A stretch of DNA of 64,000 nucleotides, taken from the NCBI RefSeq assembly GCF_037914945.1, contig NZ_CP149787.1, forward strand, positions 2,976,001 through 3,040,000, written 5' to 3'. The notes under the pieces were generated by a model that saw only the letters and a program-made list of their open reading frames with translations, had not been told where the DNA came from and made no database searches. Position numbers and translations under genes: made by a program. This stretch comes from Haloterrigena sp. KLK7 (GTDB lineage: Archaea; Halobacteriota; Halobacteria; Halobacteriales; Natrialbaceae). Shown here one piece after another: positions 34,211 through 43,421 of this stretch; the first letter of the stretch is position 1, and every line of letters begins with the position of its first letter.

Positions 34211-35386
34211 TCAGGCGTCCGAATCGTCACCGGCATCGGAATCGACGCCATCGTCGCGCTCCGCGTCGGCGTTCGACGCCGTTCGGTCGGCTGCCTCCGT
34301 GTCGGTAGCGCCGGACTGCTCGAGCGACGCGTCGGTCGCGGTCTCGGCTCCGGTCCCCGTCCCGTCGGCGCGCTCTCGAGCGAAGATATCGAGCACGACC
34401 TTCGCACCGCCGAGGACGACGGGGCCGATGAACAGCCCCACGGCGCCGAAGGTGATGAGGCCGCCGAAGATACCGACGACGATGATCGCGGAGTTGATCG
34501 CGCCGGTTCGGCCGATGAGGGCGGGTCGGAGATAGGTGTCCGAGACGGTGACGAAGAAGCCGTAGACCGCGAGCGCTGCGGCGGCGACGGGACGACCGAC
34601 GGCGACCAGGTAGATCGAGACCGGAAGCCAGACGCCGAACGCCCCGACCAGCGGGAGGAGCGTCAGCACGAACGTGAGGACGGTGAGCAACACGACGGCG
34701 GGGATACCCAGCACTGCGAGTCCGACCCCGAGCATCACCGCCTGAATGGCCGCGACGAGGACGTTGCTGATGACCGACGCCTGCATGAGTTGATCGAGTT
34801 CGGTGAATAGCTCCCGCTGGATCTCGTCGTCGATCGGGACGACGCGATAGAGCCAGTCGATCAGGCGATCCCCGTCCCGCAACAGCGCGAAGCAGACGAA
34901 CAGCGTAATCGTCAACCCGATCAGGATCCCCGGCAGCCCGCCGACGATATCGAGCGCACTGTTCGCGAGGCCGCGGAGACCGGTCGAAATCGCGTCCTGA
35001 TAGGATTCGTACAGGCTGGTCAGATCAACCGGATATCCCCGGTCGGCCAGCGCTCCTTCGATCATCGCGAGGTCGATATCTCCCTCGCGAATGGCCTCTA
35101 CCAGCAGCGTCGACTGCCGGAGCGCGACGCTGATGATGTAGAGGAGCGGGATGACGATGACTAGCAGCGCGACGATGACGCTGACGAACGCGGCGATCAT
35201 CGGCCGGACGCGCTCCTCGAGGCGTTTCTGGAGCGGAAGCAGGATGTACGCGAGAACGACCCCGAAGAGGACGTACTGCACGTACGGCAGGACGATGACG
35301 AGTCCGAGAACGACGGCGATCAGCGCGAGCAGGGCGAGCACGGGTTGCTCGACGACCCACGCCGGCGGCTCTGGGCGCTCTGGCAT
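34211..35386 (-). CDS. AI-2E family transporter (putative exporter)
   Basis: The 391-residue membrane protein begins with two hydrophobic segments (ALLALIAVVLGLVIVLPYVQ and onward), has the long soluble loop of the family between segments 3 and 4 (about residues 115-165), and then LPLVGAFGVWLPVSIYLVAV and LRPALIGRTGAINSAIIVVG, which are characteristic. AI-2E proteins are membrane exporters with substrates ranging from signals to cations in different lineages; none can be assigned here. The last 45 residues are an acidic, low-complexity tail. The ATG at 35386 (MPERPEPPAW) was chosen over an upstream start. Confidence 0.85.
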   Translation of the reverse strand: MPERPEPPAWVVEQPVLALLALIAVVLGLVIVLPYVQYVLFGVVLAYILLPLQKRLEERVRPMIAAFVSVIVALLVIVIPLLYIISVALRQSTLLVEAIREGDIDLAMIEGALADRGYPVDLTSLYESYQDAISTGLRGLANSALDIVGGLPGILIGLTITLFVCFALLRDGDRLIDWLYRVVPIDDEIQRELFTELDQLMQASVISNVLVAAIQAVMLGVGLAVLGIPAVVLLTVLTFVLTLLPLVGAFGVWLPVSIYLVAVGRPVAAAALAVYGFFVTVSDTYLRPALIGRTGAINSAIIVVGIFGGLITFGAVGLFIGPVVLGGAKVVLDIFARERADGTGTGAETATDASLEQSGATDTEAADRTASNADAERDDGVDSDAGDDSDA

Positions 35387-35533
35387 ATTTCCGATTGCAA
35401 CGTCCCGACAGATTAGTCCACTGAACCGTGTCCCGGTGGACAAAACGGGTCGCTCGAGCGCTCGGGTTCGGACTCGAGGCGAGCGCTCGCTCGCACAACT
35501 GCTCGCTCGCAGAAATCTACGCTACAAAGATCG

Positions 35534-36871
35534 CTACTCGACGTACCGGTACTTCCGCTCGCCCATACGACCCCAGCCGTCGAAGACGAACTCCGACTCG
35601 GGGGTCGTGAACTCCTCGACGTCGACGTCCATGTCGTGGTTGTGGACGTCGTGCACCTCCTCGTAGTCGTCCCAACTCATGTCGTACCGATCCTCGAGTT
35701 GGTCGTCGACGTTCAGCGCCTCGATCTCCGCCTCCCAGCCGTCCTGAACGACTTCGGAGTGGATTTCGGCCTGCGCGCCGCTGCCGTACGAGCCGACGAG
35801 CAGCGCCTCGTCGGTCATGTCGCGACCGTTCTCGAGCGCGTGTTTGAGGGCGCTGACGCGGGCGACGTGGACGGAGCCGGTGTACCAGTTGCCGACCTCG
35901 CGGGAGATCGACAGCGTCGGATCGATCGTCTCCGCGTACCACTCCTGGTAGGCCTCGGTCTCCTTGAGCAGGTCCATGTACTCCCGCAGCGCGTCGCGGT
36001 AGTCGTCATCGGTATCGAACGCTTCGGGGCGGGGCTGGCGACCGATCTCGTCGGCCAGATCCTCCTCGAGGCTCGTATCGCGGATGACGTGGCGGTAGGC
36101 CAGCAGCGCGGCCTTCCGGACCATGCCCGGGAACGGCGTGTGGAACGGCGCGTAGGCGAAGTCCTCGGAGTGGACGTCGCCCGCGACGCTCTCGTAGTCC
36201 TCGAGGGCCTCGCGCATGCGAGCGAGATACACCTGCACGGAGCGTTTGCCGTCGACGGAGGGGAACTGCTGGTTCGGCTTGAGGAAGTCGGTCTCGTCGG
36301 CCGAGCCGTAGCCCTGCTCCGCCGAGAGCTCGACGAGGCTCGGGTCCTCGCTGATGAGCATCGCGACGGCGCCGGCGCCCTGCGTCGCCTCGCCGGCGTC
36401 GCCGCGGGCGTACAGCGCCGTGTCGGTCGCGATGACCAGCGCCGATCGGCCGCGGTTGCGGCCCGCGCGGATCCAGTTGTAGGCGTCGTCCAGACTCTGG
36501 GTGCCCGCGATACAGGCGAACTTCCGCTCGCCCTTGTTGGCGTGGTGGAAGTCGCCCTCGAAGACCTGCTCGAGACAGCCGGCGACGTACGTCGAAACCG
36601 GCTTCGAGTTGTCGAAGGCGCTCTCGGTGGCGACGTCGATTCGACCGATGTCGTCGGGCTCTAAGCCCTTGCGCTCCATCAGCCGGTGGGCGGCGTTGGC
36701 GCCCATCGTGACGATGTCCTCGTAGCTGTCGGGGAAGGAACTGGCGTTCAGCCCGAGCCCTTTCGTGTACTTCTCGGGGTCTTCGCCCTTCTCGGGGGCG
36801 AACGTGCCGGGGAGGTCGAGTTTGAGATTCCCGGTCCAGATTTCGATGGCGTCGATACCGACTGCAGTCAT
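35534..36871 (-). CDS. hmgB: Hydroxymethylglutaryl-CoA synthase
   Basis: The 445-residue enzyme condenses acetyl-CoA with acetoacetyl-CoA to HMG-CoA at the start of the mevalonate pathway, which feeds archaeal lipids and carotenoids. The catalytic residues are recognisable: Glu83 in ATESAFDN, Cys120 in KFACIAGTQSLDDA, and His244 in APFHTPFPGMV. The later TGSVHVARVSALKHAL and SYGSGAQAEIHS are also typical of the eukaryotic-like branch found in haloarchaea. A TATA-like element 25-34 nt upstream fits a leaderless transcript. Confidence 0.95.
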   Translation of the reverse strand: MTAVGIDAIEIWTGNLKLDLPGTFAPEKGEDPEKYTKGLGLNASSFPDSYEDIVTMGANAAHRLMERKGLEPDDIGRIDVATESAFDNSKPVSTYVAGCLEQVFEGDFHHANKGERKFACIAGTQSLDDAYNWIRAGRNRGRSALVIATDTALYARGDAGEATQGAGAVAMLISEDPSLVELSAEQGYGSADETDFLKPNQQFPSVDGKRSVQVYLARMREALEDYESVAGDVHSEDFAYAPFHTPFPGMVRKAALLAYRHVIRDTSLEEDLADEIGRQPRPEAFDTDDDYRDALREYMDLLKETEAYQEWYAETIDPTLSISREVGNWYTGSVHVARVSALKHALENGRDMTDEALLVGSYGSGAQAEIHSEVVQDGWEAEIEALNVDDQLEDRYDMSWDDYEEVHDVHNHDMDVDVEEFTTPESEFVFDGWGRMGERKYRYVE

Positions 36872-36895
36872 GTCTCGTCAATGGGGATGACGATA

Positions 36896-36905
36896 CATGA
36901 TATTG
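36896..36905 (-). promoter_or_regulatory. TATA-like promoter of HMG-CoA synthase
   Basis: On the minus strand CAATATCATG runs from 36905 to 36896, 25-34 nt upstream of the ATG at 36871. No Shine-Dalgarno is seen, so the mRNA is likely leaderless or nearly so. Confidence 0.5.
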
Positions 36906-36997
36906 TCGTTCGACGTTTCGACGTCCGACGAACACCAGTAATCGGCGCGGGAACGGACGGCTGAAACCGATTCGTGGGACGGCCGGACGCGATTCGA

Positions 36998-38836
36998 TCA
37001 GCCGGCGACCTGTCTCCGTGTCGCGATTTGGCTGTTCCCCTCGACGTCGGAGACGGTCAGTTCGAGCGTGTATTCCCGGCCGTTTCCGAGGTCGGAGAAC
37101 TCCTCGTTTTTGGCACTCGCGGTCCCGCCGCCGACGGCGGTCGTGCGCTCGTCGACGGTCGTCCCGTCTCGGGAGAGTGCCACGGTGACCGCGTCCAGTT
37201 CCGCAGCGCCCGAAGAGACGCTCCACCCGTATCTGATACCGACGTTGTTGCCGGGCCGCTGCTCGGACGTGAACGAGTCGACGGTCGGTCCGGCGACGCT
37301 CTCGACCGTCACCCCCACGGTGGCGTCGCTATCGGCGCTCGCGACGACCGCTGCGTACTCCCCGGCGTCGCCGTCGGTCGTCGCCCACTCGAGGGTCACC
37401 CGCGTGGACTCGCCCGCCCCGAGCGAGACGGCGGTCGCGTCCCGCCGCTGGCCGCCGATATCGAGCGCGATATCCCGCGTTCCCGCGTCGCTGCCGGTGT
37501 TCTCGACCGTGGCCGTCACCGAGAGCGTCTCGCCTTCGGATACCGGCGAGTTCGTCCACTCGGTCGCGACGGCAAAGAACGGCCCCGAGGCTCCCGCGAA
37601 CGTGATATCGATCGGGACGCGGTCACCGTTGCCGCCGCTCGAGGCGAACGCGGTCACCTCCCCTTCGGACCGCGCCTCGAGGTTCGTTCGGTGGACGCCG
37701 TCCCGGGTCGAACCGCTGCCGGGATCGACCCGGCCGGTGTCGCGGTCGCTGACCGCGTACTCGACGGTCGCGTCGTCGATCGACGGGTCGGTCTCGACGA
37801 CCATCGTGGCCGTGTCACCCGCCCCCGCCGCGTCGAACGTACAGCGGTCCGCCGTACACGACACGCGGTCGTTTTCGGCGTCGATTCGATTCAGGTCCCA
37901 CTCGACGTCGTACGCGCCGCTTCCGCCGCCCGTCGTCTCGCTCTCGGTCCGGGTCTTCTCGACGTCGTACGCCGCGGTACGCGCGCCGCCGTCACCGATC
38001 CCGACGCGAGCGACCTGCAGGTCGTACTCCGCTTCGGCCAGTTCGATCGTGAGCGAGCCGCGCGCCGCGTCGGTCGCGTTGTATCCGGTCACCCGCGCGC
38101 CAGACTCGCCGTCGTCGAACGTCGCTCCGATCGTGTCGTTCCACGCCGTCGGTGCCGCGGTCGGGATCGTGACGGTGACACTGTCACTCCCGTTCTCGGG
38201 TTCGATCGGCACCGCGTCCGAGGGACCGCTGAGCGCGGTCGGATCGATCGTCACCGCGCCGCTGCCCGACCGCGAGAGCTCGCCCTCGAGCGCGACGAGC
38301 CTGATCGTCCCGTCGGAGAGCAGCGGCTGGGCGGTCAGCGAGACCTGCGCGTCGCCGAAATCGTTGAACGCGAAGCCGTGTTCGATCCGCGTCGTCGGCG
38401 CCGACCCGTACTCCCCGTAGTCGGGCGTGTAGGCGAGGGTCGTCGTCTCGTGATCGCCGGTCAGGTTCGCGGGATCACCGTCGTATTCCGATGCGTCCCC
38501 GGAGAACCGGGCGTCGATACTGATAGTCGCCGTCCCCGTCGTCTCGAGGCGCCCCGGTGGCGCCGGCGGGTTCGCCGCGACCGCGCGGGACGGGTACTGA
38601 GTGCCGAGCGTGACGGCCGTCGACTCCGTCCCGCCGTCGGTTCCGACGTTCCGGATCGCGTTCCGGAGTTCCTGAAGCTCGTCGTGGACCGCCTGGTTGT
38701 GGGCGAACTCCACTCGTTCGTTCTCCGCGGGGACCGCGTTGAGCTGGTAGAGCGCCAGCGCGGCGAAGACGATCGCGAGTAGCAACACGGCCCCGATCTG
38801 GACGGTGACCGCGCGCTCGTCTCCCCGAAATTCCAT
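36998..38836 (-). CDS. Large secreted protein with pilin-like N-terminus and CARDB-like domain
   Basis: From the ATG at 38836 the 612-residue protein begins MEFRGDERAVTVQIG followed by AVLLLAIVFAALALYQL, resembling haloarchaeal type IV pilin-like signals (basic/acidic stretch, RAV..., then a hydrophobic helix). The bulk is an acidic, beta-rich extracellular region with N-glycosylation sequons (ANLTGDH, ENGSDS, YNATDA), and a segment SEGETLSVTATVENTGSDAG typical of CARDB/Ig-like adhesion domains near residues 460-520. It is probably a surface protein; no prepilin-peptidase gene lies nearby. No exact family name is given. Confidence 0.65.
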   Translation of the reverse strand: MEFRGDERAVTVQIGAVLLLAIVFAALALYQLNAVPAENERVEFAHNQAVHDELQELRNAIRNVGTDGGTESTAVTLGTQYPSRAVAANPPAPPGRLETTGTATISIDARFSGDASEYDGDPANLTGDHETTTLAYTPDYGEYGSAPTTRIEHGFAFNDFGDAQVSLTAQPLLSDGTIRLVALEGELSRSGSGAVTIDPTALSGPSDAVPIEPENGSDSVTVTIPTAAPTAWNDTIGATFDDGESGARVTGYNATDAARGSLTIELAEAEYDLQVARVGIGDGGARTAAYDVEKTRTESETTGGGSGAYDVEWDLNRIDAENDRVSCTADRCTFDAAGAGDTATMVVETDPSIDDATVEYAVSDRDTGRVDPGSGSTRDGVHRTNLEARSEGEVTAFASSGGNGDRVPIDITFAGASGPFFAVATEWTNSPVSEGETLSVTATVENTGSDAGTRDIALDIGGQRRDATAVSLGAGESTRVTLEWATTDGDAGEYAAVVASADSDATVGVTVESVAGPTVDSFTSEQRPGNNVGIRYGWSVSSGAAELDAVTVALSRDGTTVDERTTAVGGGTASAKNEEFSDLGNGREYTLELTVSDVEGNSQIATRRQVAG

Positions 38837-39039
38837 AGCCGTGAATGCGCCCAGTAGCGTAAACGTGTACTGGCCGTCGGGCTGCAGGGGTAGTCTCGAG
38901 AACTGTCCGGCGCGGTCTCGAGGCCGAAGCCCGCCGTCGGTTTCGGGGCGACAACGGCTTCCCGCGGCGCCGGTTCGCTGCAGCGGGACGACTGAAAGCT
39001 GTGGCTTACTATGTGGCGCGTCGGGATACGTCACCGCGC

Positions 39040-39834
39040 ATGCGACGTGTCGAAGAGCGGTTCCGGAGCCATCTGGTCGAAGACGAATCGGTGCGGGCAC
39101 TCGCGTCGGGACGGCTCCTCGGGGACGCCGTTCGCGGTCGGGCGACGATCGGCGCGACCGACCGTCGACTCCTCTGCGTCTCGGCGACCGGCGAGTTCGT
39201 CGACGTCAGGTACGACTACGTCTGCTCGATTCGGAGCCGGGAGCGAACGCGCGTCGAGTACCGAGCCGCGGACGGTTCGAACCGACCGACGGCCCTCCTG
39301 GGCGGGCTCGCCGCGCTCGTCCTGCTCGTCGGTGGGATCGTCGTCGCGACCGCGATCAGTGCGGTTCAGGGCCTCGCCGCGGCGGCGCTCGCCGCCGTGA
39401 CCGTCGCTCTCGCGGCGGCCGTACAGTTCCTGCGAACGCGACCGGGCATCGGTCGCGCGGTCGATCAGCTCGCCGTGGGCGCGGGCGTCCTCGCGCTGCT
39501 CGTCCCCCTCGGAATCGCCCTTCTCGCGACCACCGTTTCGCTGCCACTCTACGGGATCGCGACGCTCGGCGGGCTCGCGCTCGTCGGCTACGCCGCCCAT
39601 CGCGCGGAATTCGACGGACTGGGTATCGACGGCCGCCGCGAGTCGGTGCTCACCGTCACGACGGTCGACGGCGACACCGTCAGTATCGCCATCGACGCCG
39701 ACTCGACGTTCGGCCGCGACCTCGAGACGTGCGTCCATCGGACCGATTCCGCGCCCGTCGAGCGGCCGTTCGCTCGGCCCCCGGCCGATCGACCGCGAGA
39801 GGGCGACGGGTCGGCGACTGTCGGGAGTACGTGA
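39040..39834 (+). CDS. Membrane protein with PH-like N-terminal domain
   Basis: From the ATG at 39040 (MRRVEERFRSHLVEDESV) the 264-residue protein has an N-terminal stretch RATIGATDRRLLCVSATGEF and RYDYVCSIRSRERTRVEYRA, which looks like a bacterial PH-type (DUF-like) beta-barrel. Four hydrophobic segments follow (for example ALLGGLAALVLLVGGIVVAT and LAVGAGVLALLVPLGIALLA), and a short soluble beta-rich tail (RESVLTVTTVDGDTVSIAID). Function unknown. It is divergent from the pilin-like gene and convergent with the membrane zinc-ribbon gene at 39858. Confidence 0.65.
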   Translation: MRRVEERFRSHLVEDESVRALASGRLLGDAVRGRATIGATDRRLLCVSATGEFVDVRYDYVCSIRSRERTRVEYRAADGSNRPTALLGGLAALVLLVGGIVVATAISAVQGLAAAALAAVTVALAAAVQFLRTRPGIGRAVDQLAVGAGVLALLVPLGIALLATTVSLPLYGIATLGGLALVGYAAHRAEFDGLGIDGRRESVLTVTTVDGDTVSIAIDADSTFGRDLETCVHRTDSAPVERPFARPPADRPREGDGSATVGST

Positions 39835-39857
39835 CCGTTACGGCGGCGACTCGACCC

Positions 39858-40163
39858 TCACGAGGGGAGTCTGGCGAGACACTCGCGACAGTACCGCGCC
39901 GTCGACGCGTTCGGGTTCCCACACGCCGGACACCGATTGCTCGAGTCCGGTTCCGACTCGAGGCCGATTCCGCTCGCGAGCACGGTCAGTACGTCGTCCT
40001 CCATCTCGTGGCCCTGTTCCCGCATCCACCGATCGATGACGGCGTCGTCGCGGAGCTTCTCGAGGCCCCGCAGCAGTCCGAGAAAGAGTAGCGTGGGGGC
40101 GATCATGACGAAGGCGGCGACGGCCAACCGGCCGACGAGCTCGAGCGTGCCGGGATCGTTCAT
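39858..40163 (-). CDS. Membrane-anchored zinc-ribbon protein
   Basis: The 101-residue protein starts at the ATG at 40163 with one membrane segment (LVGRLAVAAFVMIAPTLLFL), followed by a charged helix and a C-terminal zinc ribbon (RCPACGNPNASTARYCRECL). The same plan, anchor plus two CxxC at the end, is found in the protein at 48971-49342, so the two look like distant paralogues. Function unknown; the ribbon faces the cytoplasm if the N-terminus is outside. Confidence 0.7.
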   Translation of the reverse strand: MNDPGTLELVGRLAVAAFVMIAPTLLFLGLLRGLEKLRDDAVIDRWMREQGHEMEDDVLTVLASGIGLESEPDSSNRCPACGNPNASTARYCRECLARLPS

Positions 40164-40334
40164 ACCGGACCGTACCGCGCCAGCGGCAAAACGCCTGCCC
40201 CCCTCCCACCATCCGCGGCCCGTCCGGTCGCGTCCGCGTTCCGGCACTCGTCGGCGGTCTCTCCGCGAACGAGCGGACGAGAGCGAACGCCGTCGCTATC
40301 GAAGCGGTACGAAACCCGCGAGATCGGGCGCCGA

Positions 40335-40916
40335 TCAGTCCGAGATGAACTTGTTGTCCCGCCAGTTGACGCCGCCCTCGCCCGAGTTGTGGTCTCGAGG
40401 CCCTTCGACGACCTCGATGTTGGCCGGTCGCGGCTCGCCCTCGACGATGCGGGTCGCCTCGAGTTCGCCGTCGCGCTCCGAAATCGCCGTCAGCGTCCCC
40501 TTCTCGGCGGCTTCGGCGATGCCACAGAGGACCAGGAACATCTGGTACTGCAACAGCGAGTTCTGGAGGACGGTCTCGCGATCGCCCTTGAACGCCGCGA
40601 ACTCCACGAGTTCGGATTCGATCTCCTCTTCTTCCTCTTCGTCCCAGCGGAAGGCGTTGCGCCGCTCGTCGGGGTCTTCCTCGTAGACCCGGTTCTCCGT
40701 GACGCTGGCCTTGAGCTGGGCGGTCGGCGTGTACTTGCTGACCGATTCGTCCTCGGCGACGGCCTTGAGAATGAGCGTGTTGTTGCGCCGCGTTATCTCC
40801 ACGTCGGTGATACCGTCCGGGTACTCTGCCTCCTCGATGTGTTCCCGAAGGTCTTCGAGGGGTAGTTCAAGCGTCGAATGCAGCCGATAAACGTGTCTGG
40901 ATTCCTCTGTTGACAT
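40335..40916 (-). CDS. Conserved haloarchaeal hypothetical protein (DUF7110-like)
   Basis: A 193-residue acidic soluble protein, MSTEESRHVYRLHSTLELPL, with a run of glutamates (WDEEEEEEIESELVEF), followed by FAAFKGDRETVLQNSLLQYQ, which is predicted helical. I recall similar haloarchaeal proteins under a DUF number but cannot assign a role. The TATA-like ACTTATATGA at about 40967-40976 lies 51-60 nt upstream of the ATG, implying a short leader. Confidence 0.7.
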   Translation of the reverse strand: MSTEESRHVYRLHSTLELPLEDLREHIEEAEYPDGITDVEITRRNNTLILKAVAEDESVSKYTPTAQLKASVTENRVYEEDPDERRNAFRWDEEEEEEIESELVEFAAFKGDRETVLQNSLLQYQMFLVLCGIAEAAEKGTLTAISERDGELEATRIVEGEPRPANIEVVEGPRDHNSGEGGVNWRDNKFISD

Positions 40917-41034
40917 GGTGGGATGATCTGCGGCGACAGTCGCTGAGTTCCTAGTACGAGCGCGTGACTTATATGACCTGCTATTAGATACGTGGCCGAT
41001 GCGTTCGGATTAATTCATCGGCTCGTCGTAGTGA

Positions 41035-41379
41035 TTATTCGGCGTTGAGCGTCTCGGCCAGCTCGTCGCGCTCCTCGAGTTCCTCGAGGACGTCCGAGCC
41101 GCCGACGAACTCGCCGTCGACGAACGTCTGCGGGATCGTCTCCCAGCCGCTCTCGCGCTCGAGGGCGGTGCGGAACTCGTCGAGCGAGTCGAGGACGTCG
41201 ACGGTCTCGAACTCGTCGCGGTGGTGGTCGATGAGCCCGAGGGCCTTCCGGGAGTAGCCACACTGGGGCATCAGTTCGGTTCCCTTCATGAAGAGGACGA
41301 CTTCGTTGTTTTCGATGGCGTCTTCGACTTGCTCGTCGACCTCCTCCTGATCGAGACCCTGGTTCGGTGGGAATTCCAT
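41035..41379 (-). CDS. Monothiol glutaredoxin
   Basis: The 114-residue protein has the active site PQCGYSRKAL with a single catalytic cysteine (C40) in a CGYS arrangement, and the typical VVLFMKGTELMPQCG and WETIPQTFVDGEFVGGSDVL, where the glutathione- and cis-proline (TIPQ) sites lie. Monothiol glutaredoxins of this type bind and pass on iron-sulfur clusters or reduce disulfides. The ATG at 41379 (MEFPPNQGLD) is preferred over the Met at 41388; both follow a TATA-like CTTATGAC. Confidence 0.9.
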   Translation of the reverse strand: MEFPPNQGLDQEEVDEQVEDAIENNEVVLFMKGTELMPQCGYSRKALGLIDHHRDEFETVDVLDSLDEFRTALERESGWETIPQTFVDGEFVGGSDVLEELEERDELAETLNAE

Positions 41380-41450
41380 ACGCGTCATAAGGTAACGAAA
41401 GGGGATAGGCCTTGCGTCCGCGGTACCGACGGTCCCTCGGGACGGCGCTC

Positions 41451-42797
41451 CTATCGCGGGTCCAGCCTGACGATCCGATCGTCGTTCGCCCGCGGAAACG
41501 GCCCGTCAGCGCGACCGTCGCGGTTCGAGGTGAGCAGGTACAGCGAGCCGTCGGGTCCGGGCTCGACGTGTCGAAGGCGGCCCCACTCGCCCGCGAACAG
41601 TCGGTGGACCGTCGCCGTGAACCGGTCGTCGAGCCAGTCGGCGTCGTACCGGACGCCGGAGTCGCCCTCGCGCGTGTCGGCCGCTCCGCCGTCGTCCGCA
41701 CTCCCGTCCGACTCGTCCGGAGGAGTGAGCCCGACGACGTACAGCGCGCTCGAGGCGAGCCCGCAGACGAGGACGGCGTTCGCCCACGGTCCGATCGCGT
41801 CGTCGTCGTAGAACGCCAGTCCGGACGGCGCCCACGTCGTCCCGGGGCCGGTGTTGACGACCGGCGGCGTCGCCGCCTCGTAGTCGTCGTAATTCTCGTA
41901 CTCGGAGTCGTCGGGTCCGCCGCGGACGATATCCCAGCCGTAGTTGCCGCCCGGCCGGAGGACCGAGAGCTCGTCCCGCGCGCCCGGTCCGTGTTCGGCG
42001 AGTATCGGCGTTCCCCGCGGCGTGAAGTCCAGTCCCTGCGGATTGCGGTGGCCGAGCGCGTACGTCCGCCGGTCGCCGTCGTCGCCCCAGTCCGGGTTCT
42101 CGGGGTGTGGCTCCCCCTCGGGCGTCACCCGCAGGACGGCGCCCGCGCGGGAGCCGGGGTCCTGCGTCAGCGCCGGTTCCCGTGCGTCACCTGTTAGCAC
42201 CCAGAGGGCGTCGTCGGGGCCGAACGCGATCCGCCCGCCGTTGTGAATCGACGCCCCCGGTATTCCCTCGAGGACCGTCTCGAGGTCGCCGCTCTCGATG
42301 TCGTAGCGGACGACCCTGTTCGAAACGACCCCGTCGTCGGCCGTGTAGTAGACGAACAGGTCGGGAGTGTCGGGGAAGTCGGAATGGACCGCGACGCCGA
42401 GGGTCCCGCCCTCGCCGGGCGACGCGCGATCGGGGAGGGATCCGCTCTCGAGAATCGTCTCGCCGTCGGCGGGCCCCAGGCCCGAGTCGTCGGCCAGCGC
42501 GCCCGCATCGAACCGGCGGACGCCGCCGTCGCGTTCGGTGACGAAGGCGTCGCCGTCGGCGAACGTGAGGTCCCACGGGATCGCGAGGTCGGAGACGACC
42601 GTCGTCGCCTCGACGTCGTCCTCGCTCGGGACGGCGTCGGCCGGCCGCCAGTCGGGTACCGACCAGTCCTCGTCGGGGGCGTCCGCTGGCGTCGCGAGTT
42701 CGGGCGCGTCGGAGCCCGATTCCGTGAAACAGCCCGCGAGTACGGCGATCGAGGATCCGGTCGCTGCCAGCAGGCGTCGACGCGTCGGAGCGTCCAT
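41451..42797 (-). CDS. PQQ-dependent sugar dehydrogenase-like lipoprotein
   Basis: The 448-residue protein has a Tat signal (TRRRLLAATGSS) and lipobox (AVLAGC, Cys about residue 22), so it is anchored at the outer face. The rest is a six-bladed propeller of the soluble glucose dehydrogenase/YliI type: VVSDLAIPWDLTFADGDAF, GEGGTLGVAVHSDFPDTPD, HNGGRIAFGPDDALWV, YALGHRNPQGLDFTPRG and EHGPGARDELSVLRPGGNYG. Homologues oxidise aldoses with PQQ; whether this organism makes PQQ is not known. An acidic insertion (residues 385-405) is the only obvious oddity. Confidence 0.88.
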   Translation of the reverse strand: MDAPTRRRLLAATGSSIAVLAGCFTESGSDAPELATPADAPDEDWSVPDWRPADAVPSEDDVEATTVVSDLAIPWDLTFADGDAFVTERDGGVRRFDAGALADDSGLGPADGETILESGSLPDRASPGEGGTLGVAVHSDFPDTPDLFVYYTADDGVVSNRVVRYDIESGDLETVLEGIPGASIHNGGRIAFGPDDALWVLTGDAREPALTQDPGSRAGAVLRVTPEGEPHPENPDWGDDGDRRTYALGHRNPQGLDFTPRGTPILAEHGPGARDELSVLRPGGNYGWDIVRGGPDDSEYENYDDYEAATPPVVNTGPGTTWAPSGLAFYDDDAIGPWANAVLVCGLASSALYVVGLTPPDESDGSADDGGAADTREGDSGVRYDADWLDDRFTATVHRLFAGEWGRLRHVEPGPDGSLYLLTSNRDGRADGPFPRANDDRIVRLDPR

Positions 42798-42869
42798 ACG
42801 GGGACCGACGGGCGCGAGCGGTGAGAACCCTCGGGTCGGGAACGGACGGCTACCGATCCTCGACGACCG

Positions 42870-43328
42870 TCACTCGTCGCCGTTCGGCAGTCGCGCCGTC
42901 GAGAACCAGAACTCCGCGTAGGCCTGAATGGCGTCCATGAACGCCTCCGGCTCGACCGCTTTCCGGAGACAGGCGTTCGCGTGCTTTCGATACGAGTCCA
43001 GAACGTCGGTGTCGTCCTGCGACCCGGTGAGGACGGTGACGGGAATGTGCTTGCGCTCGGGATCGTCCTTCAGCTCCGTCAGCACCTGTTCGCCGCTCGT
43101 TCGCGGGAGGTTCCAGTCGAGAATTATCAGGTCCGGCCTCGGCGCGCTCGCGTGGTCGCCGCGCTGATAGAGGAAGTCGAGCGCCTCTTCGCCGTCGGAA
43201 ACGGCGTGGAGCTCGCTGTCGGCGGTGGCATCGTGGAACGCCTCTTCGACGAGGCGGACGTCGCCCGGGTTATCCTCGACCAACAAGACGTCTATCGCTC
43301 CCCTCGAGCGACCTGATGCATCGCTCAT
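42870..43328 (-). CDS. Response regulator (receiver domain only)
   Basis: The 152-residue protein is a stand-alone CheY-like receiver: acidic pocket LLVEDNPGDV, phosphorylatable Asp71 in LIILDWNLPRTSGEQ, conserved Thr in VTVLTGSQDD, and Lys in CLRKAVEPEAF. This subtype (NPGDVRL...; halobacterial Rcp1-like) usually acts with PAS/GAF histidine kinases. Two such kinases are encoded in the window (46516 and 58931), but no direct link is shown. I chose the ATG at 43328 (MSDASGRSRG). Confidence 0.92.
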   Translation of the reverse strand: MSDASGRSRGAIDVLLVEDNPGDVRLVEEAFHDATADSELHAVSDGEEALDFLYQRGDHASAPRPDLIILDWNLPRTSGEQVLTELKDDPERKHIPVTVLTGSQDDTDVLDSYRKHANACLRKAVEPEAFMDAIQAYAEFWFSTARLPNGDE

Positions 43329-43421
43329 CACTCCCGTTTCGAGATGACTACGCATGAAAGCACTGCCTGAGCCGTCGACGGCGAGTCGGGGCGGTACCCC
43401 GCCGTACGCGGCTCGTGACGG

